Positions 10,795-22,029 of a DNA stretch of 64,000 nt are shown here, in pieces. Origin of the DNA: Rhizomys pruinosus (Eukaryota > Chordata > Mammalia > Rodentia > Spalacidae). The stretch lies in contig VZQC01000392.1 of the NCBI GenBank assembly GCA_009823505.1, forward strand, positions 5,420,128-5,484,127. The letters are read 5' to 3'. The position numbers and the translations under genes are program-made. The notes below the pieces were generated by a model. The model searched no databases. It was not told where the DNA came from and saw only the letters and a list, made by a program, of their open reading frames with translations. Positions within the stretch are counted from its first letter, which is position 1; each line of letters opens with the position of its first letter.

Positions 10795-11359
10795 GTTTTT
10801 TTCCCTCCGTTTTGTTTGATTTTAAGGATTCTAACAATTATAATAACCACACATTGTTTTTCAGATAACATTGATGTTCTCAGTTGGCCATACAATTAGT
10901 AATTGGTGCTTTGGCAAGGACTTTGTCGCAAATTTTGAACCCAAAGTTCCCAGAGTCCAGTTGGTGATGCTTGTAAGCACAGGCAATGTTGATCAATTAG
11001 GAGTCCCATCTATAATGCTGTAGTCTCATGATTTACGAACCTATCTTCGCAAGCCCTTACATTCTACCACGCTCCTCTTCGGCAAATTTTGTTCCCTAGG
11101 CGTTGGGAAAGGGGCCAAGTGGGTGAGAAGAAAACAGTCTAAGCTACTTTCTTTGGAGTTGCATTTTGACTCCAGTCTGTTCAGGTTTGTTTCCCTTCAT
11201 GGATTGACAGCTTATCCAGTGATACCTGTTTAGTCTTACTAACAAAGCACAAGCATTGGATGTACAGGCATTTAAGCGTACTAATTATTATGGCAACCTA
11301 AACTGTGAGCATAGACAAAGATACTTGGATGGTATGCTAATCCACAAACACTGTGGTTT
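10795..11359 (-). mobile_element. Unidentified retroposed element, antisense, inside L1
   Basis: A 565-bp block splits the L1. It begins with a T-run on the plus strand (the complement of an A-tail). L1 sequence 'gtgagatga..atatc' occurs at both edges (about 10779-10794 and 11360-11374), as expected for target-primed insertion. The body is clearly related to 61437-61960 ('cattctaccacgctcctctt', 'gttccctaggcgttgggaaa', 'ctaattattatggcaacc'), so it is a repeat family. I do not recognise it. Confidence 0.65.
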
Positions 11360-11374
11360 GTGAGATGATATCTT

Positions 11375-11636
11375 AATTTATTTTTTTATTTATTTAAAAA
11401 AATTTATTTAATTTATTTATTTTTTATGTGGTATGACGGTACGTCTGCATGTAGGTTATGTGGCACCCATGTTGGTGCAATGCCGTGGAGGTAAAAAGAG
11501 GGTCTCGGCTTCCCCTGCACTGGAGGTAAAGAGCAGTTCTCAGCTGCCCATGTGTTGATTCACTGGGAATTGAATTTGGGATCCCTCTGACAGAGCAATT
11601 GGCGCTCTTAACGGCTAGACTAGCTCTTTCCAGCCA
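11375..11636 (-). mobile_element. B2 SINE, antisense, inside L1
   Basis: Antisense B2 starting with a TTTA-rich tail and ending 'ctagactagctctttccagcc'. The L1 continues directly after it. It has many indels relative to clean B2 copies elsewhere in the window. Confidence 0.85.
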
Positions 11637-14129
11637 TTAAGTTGGTTTTATTTGCATTTCCCTTAATTATTAGCAACGTTGAACCATTTTGTATAAAAAT
11701 GTTTCTCAGCCATTTCTGTAGTTCCTCACTTGTGAGTCTCTGTTCAGTTCAGCGCTTTGCTCCATCTATTGGAGTGGGTCATTTGGTTTTCTCTTTTCTT
11801 TCTTGTTTTGAGTATTATATATTCTGGAAATCATGCTTTGGTCAGATGTTTTGTGGTGAAGGTTTCCTCCCACTCTGTGGGTTATCTCTTCACTTCCCCC
11901 CCTTGTCCTTGATTGTTTCTGTTGATGTACAGAAACTTTTGAACTTAATGAGGTCCGCATTGTCAATTGTCGACCTTATTCTTGCGCAGCTGCTGTCTGT
12001 TTAGGAAGTATTTTTTTCCGTGCCTATGTCTTGTAGGATGATGCCAACTTTTTCATCCTATTGCCCTTCAGAGTTTTGGGGGTTTCATGTTGAGTTCTCT
12101 GATCCATCTGGGGTTGACTTTCGTAGCGGAATAGAATAGGGGTTAATTTTCATTCTTCTACAAGTGTGATCCAGTTTTTCAACACCACTTGCTGAAGATG
12201 CTGTCTTTTCTCCATTGTGTCTTCTTGGCCCCCTTGTAATATAGGATGGCTGAAATTGTATGGCTCAAATTTGGATCTTCAGTTTTTTGGTCCTTATGGT
12301 CACAGAGTAGGTCTGTTTGTGTGCCGTAGCACGCTGTTGTTTTTATGACTATAGCCCCTGGTAGTATAGTTTGAAGTCTGGTATAGAGAGCCCCCCTGTA
12401 TTGTTTCTTTTTGCTCAGGGTTGCTTTGGCTAGTTGGGCTTTTGTTTTTTAAATGAATTAAGGACTTTGTTCTCCAAGCCTGTGAAGAAACCTCTTGGGG
12501 TTTTAATTGGGATCGCATTGAATCGGTACAAGAATTTTGGTATAATGGAATGTTTTTTTAATGTTAATTTTCCCAATCATGAGCATGGGAGGTTTTTTTT
12601 TTTTTTTTTTTCCATCTTCTGATATCTTCTCTTCTTCAATATCTCTTCAGGGGTTTAAATTTTTTTTTTTTTTGTAAGAGAGATTTGGTGGCATTTGCTT
12701 GGGGTTTTTGTTCCTAGGTATTTTATTGTCTTTGAGGCTATTGTGGAGTGGGAAGGTCTTGTAGTCCTTCTTCACTGCTTGTTTTTGGTGTAAGAAAAGG
12801 CTACTGATTTTTCTAGGATAATTTGTAGCCTGACACTTTTACTGAAACTCTTAATCATTCTAGGAGTTTTTCTGGTGGAGTTTGTAACATCCCTTAAGTA
12901 AACAATATATCATCAGCAAAAAGGGGACAGTTTATTGACTTCCCTCTTTTCCAAGTATACTCCTTTAATTTACTTTTCTTGCCTTATTTCCCTAGCAAGT
13001 GTTTAAGGCAATATATTGAGAGGAGGAGTGTTGACAGGGGGGCAGCCTTGCCGGTCCTACCGTTAAAGGGAATGCCTTCTCATTTCCCCTTTTAGGATGA
13101 TATGGCTGTGGGTTTCGCTGTATTTGGCTTTGATTACATTGAGGAAAATGATCGATCCAGTCCATTCCCTCTAGGACTTTAAGCATGAAGGGATGCTGGA
13201 TTTTGTCAAAGGCTGTTTCTGCTCAATTGAGAGACGGTGTGGTTTTTGTCTTTCAGTCCATTTATATGGGTTGATGATATTTTATTATTTTCATATGTTG
13301 AACCATCCCTGCAGTTCTGGATGAATCCAACTTGTCATGATGGATGATATTCTGTCTTCATGGTGTGTTCTTGTATTCAGTTTGAAAGTATTTTGTTTGA
13401 GAATTTTTATAATCTGTGTGTTATTAATGAGATGGGTCTGTAGTTCGCCTTTTTGGTTGTGTCTCGTTGGCCTGGTTTTGGTATTAGAGTGAAGTGCTGG
13501 GATTCATAGAAGGAATACTGGGAGAATTTCCCTTGTTTGTATCCTTCCTAAACAATTTGAGTAATAATGGTTTGTATTTCTTTTTGAAACGTTTTAATAG
13601 AATTCTGCATGAAACCATCTGGGCCTGGCTTTTTTTTTAGTTGGAGGTTTCTTGTTACATCTCCAATTTCTTCAATATATTATTGGTTCTTTTGAAGCTG
13701 TTGATCTCTTCTTGAGCCTTGGTGATTCCAGGATGTCAGATATTAATCCATTTCTTCTAAGGTTTCAAACTTCGTAGAGCATACATTTTTGAAGTATTCC
13801 CATATGAAATTGTCTGGATCTTTTCCTTATCTGTTGTGATATTTTCCCCTTTCATCATGGATTTATTGATTTGGAGTTGTTCCTGCTATCTTTTGGCTAA
13901 CTGGGCTAAAAGTCTGTCAATCTTGTTTATCTTTTAAAAGAACCACTTTTGGATTCATTGTTTTGTATGTTTTCTTTGTTTCTATGTTCATTGATTTCTG
14001 CTCCTGCTCTAATTTGTTGTTATTGTTCCTGTAATGTTGCGTGTAAAGGGTTCATTTGGTTGTTGTCTCTTTAAGTGTTTTTAGCTGTAGAGTTAGATCA
14101 TTTCACGTGCGCTCTTTCGGGTGTTCTTC

Positions 14130-14390
14130 TTTTTTTTTTTTTTAATTTTTTATTTATTTCCGTATTTGTACGAATGTACTGTCCACATGCAAATCTGTGC
14201 ACCCCGTGTACCGTGCACTGCCGCGGAAGGTCAGACGAGAGGTCTCGGATATCCCCGAGGAACTGGAGTTTCTCCTGGGATTGGAGTTTCATACGGTTCC
14301 AGCCGCCAATGTGGGTGCTGGGAGATCAAACGCACGGGTCCTCTGTAAAGAGCGGTCGGCGCTCTTACCGCTAGGCCATCTCTCCAGCCC
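14130..14390 (-). mobile_element. B2 SINE, antisense, inside L1 (copy of 1191-1440)
   Basis: Same insertion site in the L1 as 1191-1440, with several extra single bases. Ends 'ctaggccatctctccagccc'. Confidence 0.92.
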
Positions 14391-15370
14391 TCTTGCTGTT
14401 TTTCAATGTAGGCACCCAGGCCTATAAAAGCGCCACTCTTAGTACTGCTTTTTAAGGTATCCCATAGGTTTTGTTGTGTTTGTATTATCATTGTCATTCA
14501 GTTCCCAAAACGCTTTTATTTCTTTCTTTATCTGATCCTTGACCATTTCGGATGCAGGAGAGTGTTGTTTAGCTCCATGTGTTTCGTGTAGATAGTAGGG
14601 CTGATCCTGGTATTATATTGAGCTTTATTGCACTATGTTTTTGATAGAAGGCATGAAATTACTTCAATCGTTTTTATTTTGTGGGAGGTTTTTTTTCGGT
14701 GTCTGAGTACGTGGTCGATTTTGGAGAATGTTTCTGTGGGTGCTGAGTAGAAAAGTGTATTCCTTGGTATTTGGGTGGAATATATAGTAGAAAAACGTCT
14801 GTAGAGGTCCCTTTGATGAATCATATCATTTAGTTCAGAATGTCTCTGTTTATTCTTTGTCTGGTTGACCTGTCCCCAAAGGCTCAGTGGGGTACGGAAG
14901 TCCCCTACTATTAGTGGAACTGGGGGTTAATCTGTGTTTTGAGGTCCTGGAGAATTGCCTTTAAAAAGTTTTGTGCACCAATAGTGTTTGTTGCTTATAT
15001 AGTCATGATTGTGAAGTCTTCATGGTCCAATTGTTCCTTTGAGAAAAAATATAATGGCCTTATGTGTTTTCTTCTGATTTCTTTTACTTTGAAGTATTTC
15101 GTCTGGTGTTAAAATAGCAACACCTGCTTTCTTTGGTACCATTGCTTGGAAAAATTTTTTCCAACCTTTCACTTTCAGTTGGTGCCTATCCGTGACAATA
15201 AGATGCATTTCTTCAATACAGCATATAGATGGGTTTCTGTTTCCTAATCCAAATCTACCATCTGTGGCTTTTGATTGGGGAGTTTTAGTCCATAATATTT
15301 AAGGTTAATACTGAAAGATGTGTGTTGCGTTCCCTTTCACCTTATTATCCTTGCATTTTTGGTCTAGTTT

Positions 15371-15372
<2 letters not shown>

Positions 15373-15405
<33 letters not shown>
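15373..15405. repeat. Expanded T homopolymer in L1
   Basis: T-run of about 33 bases. The equivalent place in the first copy (about 2418-2432) has only about 14 T. Likely a consensus artefact. Confidence 0.8.
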
Positions 15406-15684
15406 CATTTTTTATTAGTTTGTTTTCTTAGGTGCTTGGGATAGTTGCTCCTTTTTCCTGTCCTTTTTGAATTGCTTCAAGGATTCTTCTGAAGGGTTGG
15501 CTTTTCCGGACATGTATGCTTTCAGGTTGTTTAATTTTATGGAAGATTTTTAGTCGCTCCTTCAACTATAACAACATTTTTGCTGGGTATAGTAATCTGG
15601 GTTGGCATCTAGAGTCCCTTTAACACTGGGAATGCGTTGCCCCATTGTTTCTTCTTGCTTCATAGTTTGCACTGAGAAGTCAGT

Positions 15685-15686
<2 letters not shown>

Positions 15687-15745
<59 letters not shown>
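15687..15745. repeat. Roughly 58-base T run replacing L1 sequence
   Basis: The T homopolymer stands where the intact L1 at 60970-61080 has mixed sequence of ORF1. The first copy has a partial run at about 2748-2766. This looks like collapsed consensus rather than biology. Confidence 0.8.
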
Positions 15746-15988
15746 CCTGCTTTCTTTTTGGTATATAGTGTTTTAACTATGAGATGGCATAGAGAGTTTC
15801 TTTTCGATCTTGTCTTTTTGTAGCGCTACTTTGTGCTTCTGTTATTTGTATTGGTTTGTCTTTTTTTTAGTTTGTGGAAATTTTCAATCTTATTCTGTTG
15901 AAGTCTGATCAATACCATTCTGGTGGGGATTCTTCTCCGTCCTCTATTCTTATGATGCGGAGGTTTTGATCTTTGCAGAGTGTCCCAC

Positions 15989-16559
15989 TGTGGGCATGAA
16001 ACTTTGTGTGTGGCTAGAAGTGAGAACTTGTGGAAGACCTGTCCTGGGAGGTTTCCAGTTATCTGATATCTCTGTGGGGTTTCAGAGTTATCTGTAGCAG
16101 AAGATTCTGGATATTACAATGATTCTCGCCGTTGCACATATCGCTGTAAGGTTCCAAGGCCCTTCCCTTGAGGCATTGAGCAAATGTTACACCTCTAGTT
16201 ACCTGTTACAAAAACAGGAGCTCTGCAGCCCCCTTATTAGAACCAAGGTGGCTCATACCTCCCTTCTGCCTTCTCCCCACTGCCTTCCCAGAGGCTCAGT
16301 GACTTAATAGATAGAACTCACTGACAGAAAATAAACAAAGTTTTCTTCCTCCCAGCCCTCCTTGTGTGAGTCTGCTCATTTTTCCTACGGGTGATCTTCT
16401 GTGGTCTTCCCTCCCCCCGTCTTGCCAGAGCAAGCCTAGAGACTGTTGGCCTGCGGGCAGAATACAAGTCCTGGAGCTGAGCCAAAAGGAGGGCAGCGTG
16501 TATGAATGTGATCCACATGTGACTCAAACAACTGAACAAAGACAAATGACAACATGACA
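15989..16559 (+). mobile_element. Solo LTR inside L1 (copy of 3081-3656)
   Basis: 571-bp counterpart of the first LTR with the same TGTGGGC start, ATGACA end and 'aataaac' signal. The right-hand target duplication is spoiled by one inserted base (tccgcac in place of tcccac). No retroviral coding sequence. Confidence 0.8.
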
Positions 16560-17434
16560 TCCGCACAATTCGCTTGGTTGTTCCACTTTCATGTACTTTA
16601 AAAATTTTCGTAACCTTTACTTGAGGTTTTTATTTTGTTCTGTGTTATCTTCCAAATCTGATATTCTTTTTTTCTGGTTCCTCCATTCTACGTCTGAGGC
16701 TTTTTCTGCCTTCCTCGTGATTGTATGAGTGGTTTGATTTTCCTTTTTCAATTTCATCTTGTGATTTTCTTATATATTTCCACTGACTTTTGAGCTTCTC
16801 AATCGCTTCTTAAACTCCTTGTTTCGCTGGTTGGCTTTTTTCTTTGTCAATATCATTTTTTCATTGTTTCCACCTGCCGTCTGGAGTTTGTCAATCTCTC
16901 TCTCTATGGGGTTCCTTCTTGAGTTTCATTCTCTCTCCTTAGTTATCTGACTTGTTTCTTTAAATTCTTTGATTTCGTTGTACTTAACTATGTCCAAAAA
17001 ATTGTTACTCTAAGATCTGTTTCTTGGGCCATCCCCAGGGGCAATCCCACTGTAGAATCCCCGACAGGGTTGGTAGAGCTTGTGTGGATTATCCTGCCCT
17101 TTCCCATGTTGTCCGTTTGTCGTGTCCCTGGCATGTGGGGTTCTCTATGCCTGTATTTCAATGTGAGTCCTGAATGCCTATTCACTGTGTTGAAGCTTGC
17201 TTTGCTTGCCTCCTTCATATGCCTTCATTGTTTTTGTTTGTTTTGTTTGTTTGATTTGTTGTTCTCCTTGCTTATGGAGTTGTTTGACTTGTCAAGTTTT
17301 AGGCTGTTTCTATGAAGTCTAACTCACTCGTCCCTTTCTGTTCTGAGGTTCTCAAAAGCACTTGGGAACACTGCCTCAGCATTCCTGTGCTTGAGGTTGT
17401 CCTGGGAAATCCCGATCTAAGCGTCTGTGCACTC

Positions 17435-17510
17435 TTATGTAGGTTCTGGGGAACTGAACAGATCTTGCAAGGCAAGCACGTTAACTGATCAGAACTATCT
17501 TCCCAGTCTT
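17435..17510 (-). mobile_element. B4/ID-like fragment, antisense (copy of 4513-4587)
   Basis: Same antisense SINE head next to the L1 5' end as in block A, with small differences. Confidence 0.5.
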
Positions 17511-17874
17511 ATTCTAATTATTCAGCCCAAAAATAATAATAATAATATTTACAGAAGTCATCTTAGTCAATGAATGGGTTTAAAGAGGAGATGAAATGGG
17601 AAGTCACGATAAATACCCCACACCACGGAGGTTGAGACTCTCTCAATTTCTTTGAAGTCATGCTCAGATGCTTTTTTCCTTCATGGACTCTCTCACTTTT
17701 CTTCTATATACTGCATTTTTGTTTATCCCTCCTCAATGATTAAAAAGGACATAAGGGAAATAACTTTTTTAAAGTCTTTATATTTAGATTTAGTGTCTAT
17801 CTTAAAGTAATATTTTCATTTTTGATAGCTGAGATAGATGTAAGTTGTAAATTGTAAGCATTTCCCTCAAAATA

Positions 17875-18030
17875 TTTTTTTTGGGGGGAATAAGACTTAT
17901 GGTAAGGTCTTCACTATATAATCCCAGGCTACCCTCAAATATACTATATGTACCATCCCTTGAATCATGGCAATCATCCTGCTCCATCCTCTTGCATGTT
18001 AGGATCATAGGTGTGACCCACCACGCCAAG
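17875..18030 (-). mobile_element. Old B1-like SINE, antisense (copy of 4961-5120)
   Basis: Same element and position in the block. The SINE body has indels, while its left flank is identical to the first copy. Confidence 0.72.
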
Positions 18031-18177
18031 CTTTTCCCGCAGAACTTGGGATGAATTGTTCCTTTATTTCTGGTTAGCAGTATGCTTTTTCATTCTTGTT
18101 TCTAAAAGAATTCACTTTCTTAAAGTCATAAGGAGCAAATTTTTGAAATGTCATCAAAACTATATTTGGATGTGCAT

Positions 18178-18270
18178 AGTTGACTTGCTGTCGGATTGTA
18201 GATCAGTGTCAGAGCATGTGCCCAGCATTGTGGGGGGCCAGAGGTTCAAGTCTCAGCATGAAAAATATTG
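18178..18270 (+). mobile_element. ID-like SINE (copy of 5256-5345)
   Basis: Carries 'gtagatcagtgtcagagcat' and 'aggttcaagtctcagcat', the ID-like internal boxes. Confidence 0.6.
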
Positions 18271-18425
18271 GTTGGCTGTGTGTAATTTCTGTTCACTTTG
18301 CTTTTAAGTTGGCCAAACTTCTCAGTATACACAATAATCTCTATGTCTCACAACCCAGTGCCCATTGTTTCTTTGATTATATGTTATATTTTATTGATTA
18401 TACTTAATTTCTGTCTTTGCGACTT

Positions 18426-18474
18426 AATATTGATATATATATGTATATATATATATATTATATATTATATATTG
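18426..18474. repeat. (TA)n microsatellite (copy of 5501-5548)
   Basis: TA run interrupted by TG and TTA units, unlike the pure run in the first copy. Confidence 0.93.
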
Positions 18475-18585
18475 CTGTCCGTGTCTTCCAAAATTTTATA
18501 ACGTCTCATAAAAAAGAGAAGCTGTCTCTATCTAACCATGGCAATTGTGTATTATTATTATTTAACATCTTTTAAAATGGTATAT

Positions 18586-18778
18586 CATGCCAGGTATGGT
18601 GCTGCACACCCTTTAATCCAGGCAGTCAGGAGCAGAGGCAGCGTATCTTCTGTGAGTTTCAAGGCCAGCCCTTGGTCTGCATAGTTGAGTGCCATGCCAG
18701 CTGAACTAAAGGAAGGCTCCTCTGTTCTCAAAAGACCAAAAAACAAAACAAACAAACACAAACAAAAGACCAAAAATA
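18586..18778 (+). mobile_element. B1 SINE (copy of 5662-5845), error-rich
   Basis: Same B1 and the same flanks as the first copy, but with about a dozen single-base insertions or losses inside the SINE and almost none outside. Confidence 0.88.
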
Positions 18779-18944
18779 AACGGTATCACATTTTAAATTT
18801 TTTCTTGTCCTTGGGTTTCTCTTACTTCATAGTAGCTGCGATGATCTCTCATCATTCAATTTTTTGATGCATCTTCAACATCCATTCAAATTTCGTCTTA
18901 AAAACATCTGTGTGCATGTACATGTGGTAGATGGAGAGGTAGAT

Positions 18945-19175
18945 CTCCTCAGTTGTTTTTCGCACCTTATTGTTTTTGAGACAAGTTCTCTACATATGAG
19001 AATCTGCTGGTTTGGCTAGACTGAGCTTCCCATAGCGTCTTCCTGTCTCTACCCCCCGAGGGCTGGCGCGTTGCAGACATACATGTTGCTAACGTTTACC
19101 TGGTGTTGGGGATCAAATGTTCCTATGTTTGAGATCAACACTTCTGGCCAACTGACTCAAGCTGTCCAACCCCTC
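18945..19175 (-). mobile_element. B4-like SINE, antisense (copy of 6030-6240)
   Basis: Same composite antisense element, with indels inside the repeat body. Confidence 0.55.
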
Positions 19176-19190
19176 AAGAAACCATAAACC

Positions 19191-19620
19191 TGGGTGTGGG
19201 TGGAATGCACCTTTAATCCCAGCACTTGGGACGGCAAATGCAGGAGGATCTCTTTGGTGTTCAAGACCACGCCTGGTCTAAAGAGTGAGTTAAAAGCCAG
19301 GCTGGAGAGAGTAGCCTACGGTTAAGCGCACCAACTGCTCTTGCAGAGGACCCAGGGTTTGCATCCCCAGCACACCACATGGTGGCTTGAAAGGGGACGT
19401 CTATAACTGCCAAATCCAGGAGAACTCCAGTTCAGGGGAATCCGAGACCCTCTTCTGACCTCCGCGGCAGGTTGCACGCACATGGGTGCACAAACCTGCA
19501 GCAGACAGTACATTCATACACATAGGACAAATAAATAAATAAATTTAAAAATATTAAAAAAAGATGAGTTCCAGTACATGCTTGGGGTTACAGGGGGACC
19601 TTTACTCAAAAAGATCAGAA
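19191..19620 (+). mobile_element. B1 split by B2 (copy of 6252-6680)
   Basis: B1 left part 19191-19296, B2 19297-19562, B1 right part from 19563. This is the same nesting as in block A, with the target duplication now imperfect ('gagtgagttaaaa' versus 'gatgagttcca'). Confidence 0.85.
19297..19562 (+). mobile_element. Nested B2 SINE (copy of 6355-6607)
   Basis: Shares private variants with the first copy ('aagcgcaccaactgctcttg', 'gtctataact'), proving it is the same insertion. It differs by many 1-nt indels. Confidence 0.9.
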
Positions 19621-19700
19621 GAAAAAAGGAGAAGAAGAAGAAGAGGAGAGGAAGGAGGAGGAGGGAGGAGGAGGGAAGGAGGAGGAGGAACCATGAAACA
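19615..19700. repeat. Purine tract (copy of 6663-6750)
   Basis: gaagaag/ggaggag low-complexity run followed by T-rich sequence. Confidence 0.88.
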
Positions 19701-19794
19701 GTTTTTTTTTTGCCTTCTTTTTTTTATTATTTTTTTTTCTCTGATTCATATTAGCTTATAAAAAATTTTATTATTTTATTACTTTTTTTTTTAA

Positions 19795-20058
19795 TTTTTT
19801 TTTATTTATTGTTGTACTATATGACTGTATGAATTATCTTTGTCTTTGTTCTGCATGCAAGTCTGTTGCCACCCGTTGTCGTGCAACGTCCGCGGAGTCA
19901 GAAGAGGGTCTCGGATTTCCCCTGGAACGAGTTTTCTCCTGGAATTGGAGTTTCAGGACGGTTCTCAGGCCGCCAGGGTGGGTTGCTGGTGGATCGAACC
20001 GGGTCCTCGTAAGAGCCGGTCGGCGCTCGCTTAACCGATAGTGCCATCTCTCCAGCCC
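19795..20058 (-). mobile_element. B2 SINE, antisense (copy of 6850-7110)
   Basis: First of the head-to-tail antisense B2 pair, ending 'gccatctctccagccctc'. Error-rich. Confidence 0.88.
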
Positions 20059-20304
20059 TCTATTTTTATTACTTATTTTTATGTGTATGAGTGTTACTGT
20101 CTGCATCGCTAGGTTGGTGCCACCATTGTCGCTGCAATGCTACTTGCAGAAGTCAGAAGAGCAGGGTGGATCCCTTGGAACTGAGAGTCGTAAAGATGTA
20201 AGTGGTTGCTTAGCTAGGGCCATGTGGGTCTTGGGAATGAAACCTGGGTCGTCAGCAAAACAGCAGTCTTTAACTAACCACCTGAGGAGCCATCCTCCAG
20301 CACC
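20059..20304 (-). mobile_element. B2 SINE, antisense (copy of 7111-7326)
   Basis: Second of the antisense B2 pair, heavily disturbed by insertions. The adjoining single-copy flank from 20305 is clean. Confidence 0.85.
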
Positions 20305-20519
20305 CCGGAGTCTATCTTTTTATGATAATTGATTTCCTAAAATGTCTTGTGATCCTGAATATAAATATAAGAGTGATTTGAGTCATATAAGTAGCTTATA
20401 TGACATCTACAGCTTTTAGGCTTCTCCCTTGAATGGGAGGCCTTATGTAGGGGTACTCAGAAAATGAATGGGTAGTTTTCTCCAGAGACTATAAACAAAG
20501 AAGAGGTATGTAAGTTAGT

Positions 20520-21117
20520 GTTGTGGCTTTGAATGAGGTATCCCCTGTGGGCTCAAGTATCCTAATATCTGGTCAGTTATTGATGCTGTACAGGGAAATT
20601 TAGGATTTATAGCCTTACCGGAGGAAGGCACTTTGCTTAGGACAGGCTTTGAGAGTTAAAAGCCCCTTGCGTCTCTATTTCCAGGTCTCTCTTGCAAGTG
20701 TGTAGTACTCAGCCTCTCTGCGCTTGGTCTGTCCTCCTGCACCTTCCTCCCCTTAACCCATGATGGACTTTTATCCTTCTGGAACCATAAGTTCAATAAC
20801 CTCTTCATTCTGTAAGTGCTTTGGTCATCGATGCTTTTAACACAGCAAAGAAAAAATAACTAGGGGCTGGAGACTACGGCCTCTAGTGGTCCAAGAGCAC
20901 CAGACTGCTCTTGTCAGAGGCCCGAGGGTTTCCCATCCCCAGGCCCCACATGGTGGCTGAGAGCAGTCTTGAACTCCCCATTCCAGGGGAATCCTGACAC
21001 CCTTCTTCTGACCCTCTTGAGGCATTGCACACACAGGCGGCACAAACCTACATGGCAGACAGTACATCATACACATTAAAAACTAAAAATTAAAAAAGAA
21101 AACATAAACTAATACAG
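20520..21117 (+). mobile_element. URR1-like remnant split by B2 (copy of 7540-8107)
   Basis: Same start and the same 'actaatacag' end as the first copy. Contains the B2 at 20863-21095. Confidence 0.52.
20863..21095 (+). mobile_element. B2 SINE (copy of 7868-8088), error-rich
   Basis: Same insertion site in the URR1-like repeat. Indels occur every 10-20 bases inside the SINE. Confidence 0.88.
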
Positions 21118-21580
21118 TATTGGGGAAACTCCCATTGGTCTCCATAATAGATTTTTGGAGATGATATTTTATTCTGGACGTTTAGCAGTATTTTAGTTTG
21201 TTTTCTATTCCCATATAGTGCTAACTAGTCATGCTTTTTCTTCCACATTGGTCTAATTAAGGTAATCTATAATGACTGATTAAGCTCTTTCAGGCCCCAT
21301 CTTCTACACTAACTACCCTTTCCAGGCATGCCTCCAACATTCCCAGAGAGAAGTTGTCAAGCTTTACCCTGAGTGCAGACAATGCTTCTGCTAATCTTTT
21401 AGGCTTCATGATTCTGGGGACACAGCAAGAGTCTGAAATTCTGTAGTTACTTCGCTGATTGTCATGACTCCTCTGCACGGGTTCTCTATCCCGGTCAGCC
21501 AGACTGTTTCGAAGGTTTCTTCCTTTAGACTTGTGATTTTTTTCCTCCACTGTTATTTTTTTCATTAAAAATATTTTTAT

Positions 21581-21735
21581 GCCGTTTTTCTGTGGTGCCA
21601 TGCCTTTAATCCTAGCATCGGGAGGACTAGAGGACAGGTGGTCTTTGGTTGAGTTCAAGGCCAGCCTGGTCCTACAGAGTGAGGTTCCTCAGGCCAGCTG
21701 GAGCTATAGGGAGACCCTTGTCTCCAAAAAGGGAT
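21581..21735 (+). mobile_element. B1 SINE (copy of 8554-8703), error-rich
   Basis: The head is garbled, but the middle ('gttcaaggccagcctggtc') and end are B1. Flanks match block A. Confidence 0.85.
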
Positions 21736-21876
21736 CCAAAACATATTTTTAGTTAATTCGCTAGAATTCATGGAATATTTTTGATAATAAAATATTTACC
21801 TCTGGTCATCTCCCCAACTCTTACCAGATCTGCCCCCAGCTCTATACTCTCCTAATTTTCTGTCTTCTCTCTCTTT

Positions 21877-21912
21877 TTTTTTTTTCTTTTTTTTTTTCTT
21901 TTTTTTTTTTTT
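21877..21912. repeat. T-rich run at end of the duplicated block
   Basis: T-run with C interruptions. Block A similarity stops in the same run at the N (8845). Confidence 0.85.
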
Positions 21913-22029
21913 CTTTTTGGAGACAGGTTCTCCCTTTAGTCTTAGCTGGCTTGGAGCTCACTATCAGAGATCTGCCTGCCTCTGCCTCCTGAGTGTTGGG
22001 ATTAAAGGTAAGCATCACCACACCTGGCC
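21913..22029 (-). mobile_element. B1-like SINE, antisense
   Basis: 'ggagacaggttctccct', 'gagatctgcctgcctctgcc', 'gagtgttgggattaaag': an antisense B1 with its tail in the preceding T-run. Confidence 0.85.

Larger units (their letters stand above)
10141..17434 (-). mobile_element. Near full-length L1 LINE, minus strand (includes block A' part)
   Basis: Minus-strand L1 with 3' untranslated region at the left (10141-10230), ORF2 C-terminus at about 10205-10720, reverse-transcriptase domain near 12900-13200, ORF1 near 16600-17200 and 5' end at 17434. It is interrupted by the unidentified retroposon at 10795-11359, B2 at 11375-11636 and 14130-14390, and a solo LTR at 15989-16559. Frames are broken by many single-base indels. 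From 12893 rightwards it is a second copy of the L1 that opens the window. Not functional as assembled. Confidence 0.93.
12893..21886 (+). repeat. Direct repeat of block A (1-8844), offset about 12.9-13.0 kb
   Basis: The order L1, antisense B2, solo LTR, L1 5' end, B1, ID, (TA)n, B1, B4, nested B1/B2, purine tract, two B2s, URR1 with B2, B1 is repeated exactly. Single-copy pieces match almost perfectly, while repeats differ by scattered 1-nt indels. It ends in the same T-run that carries the N at 8845. Confidence 0.95.
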
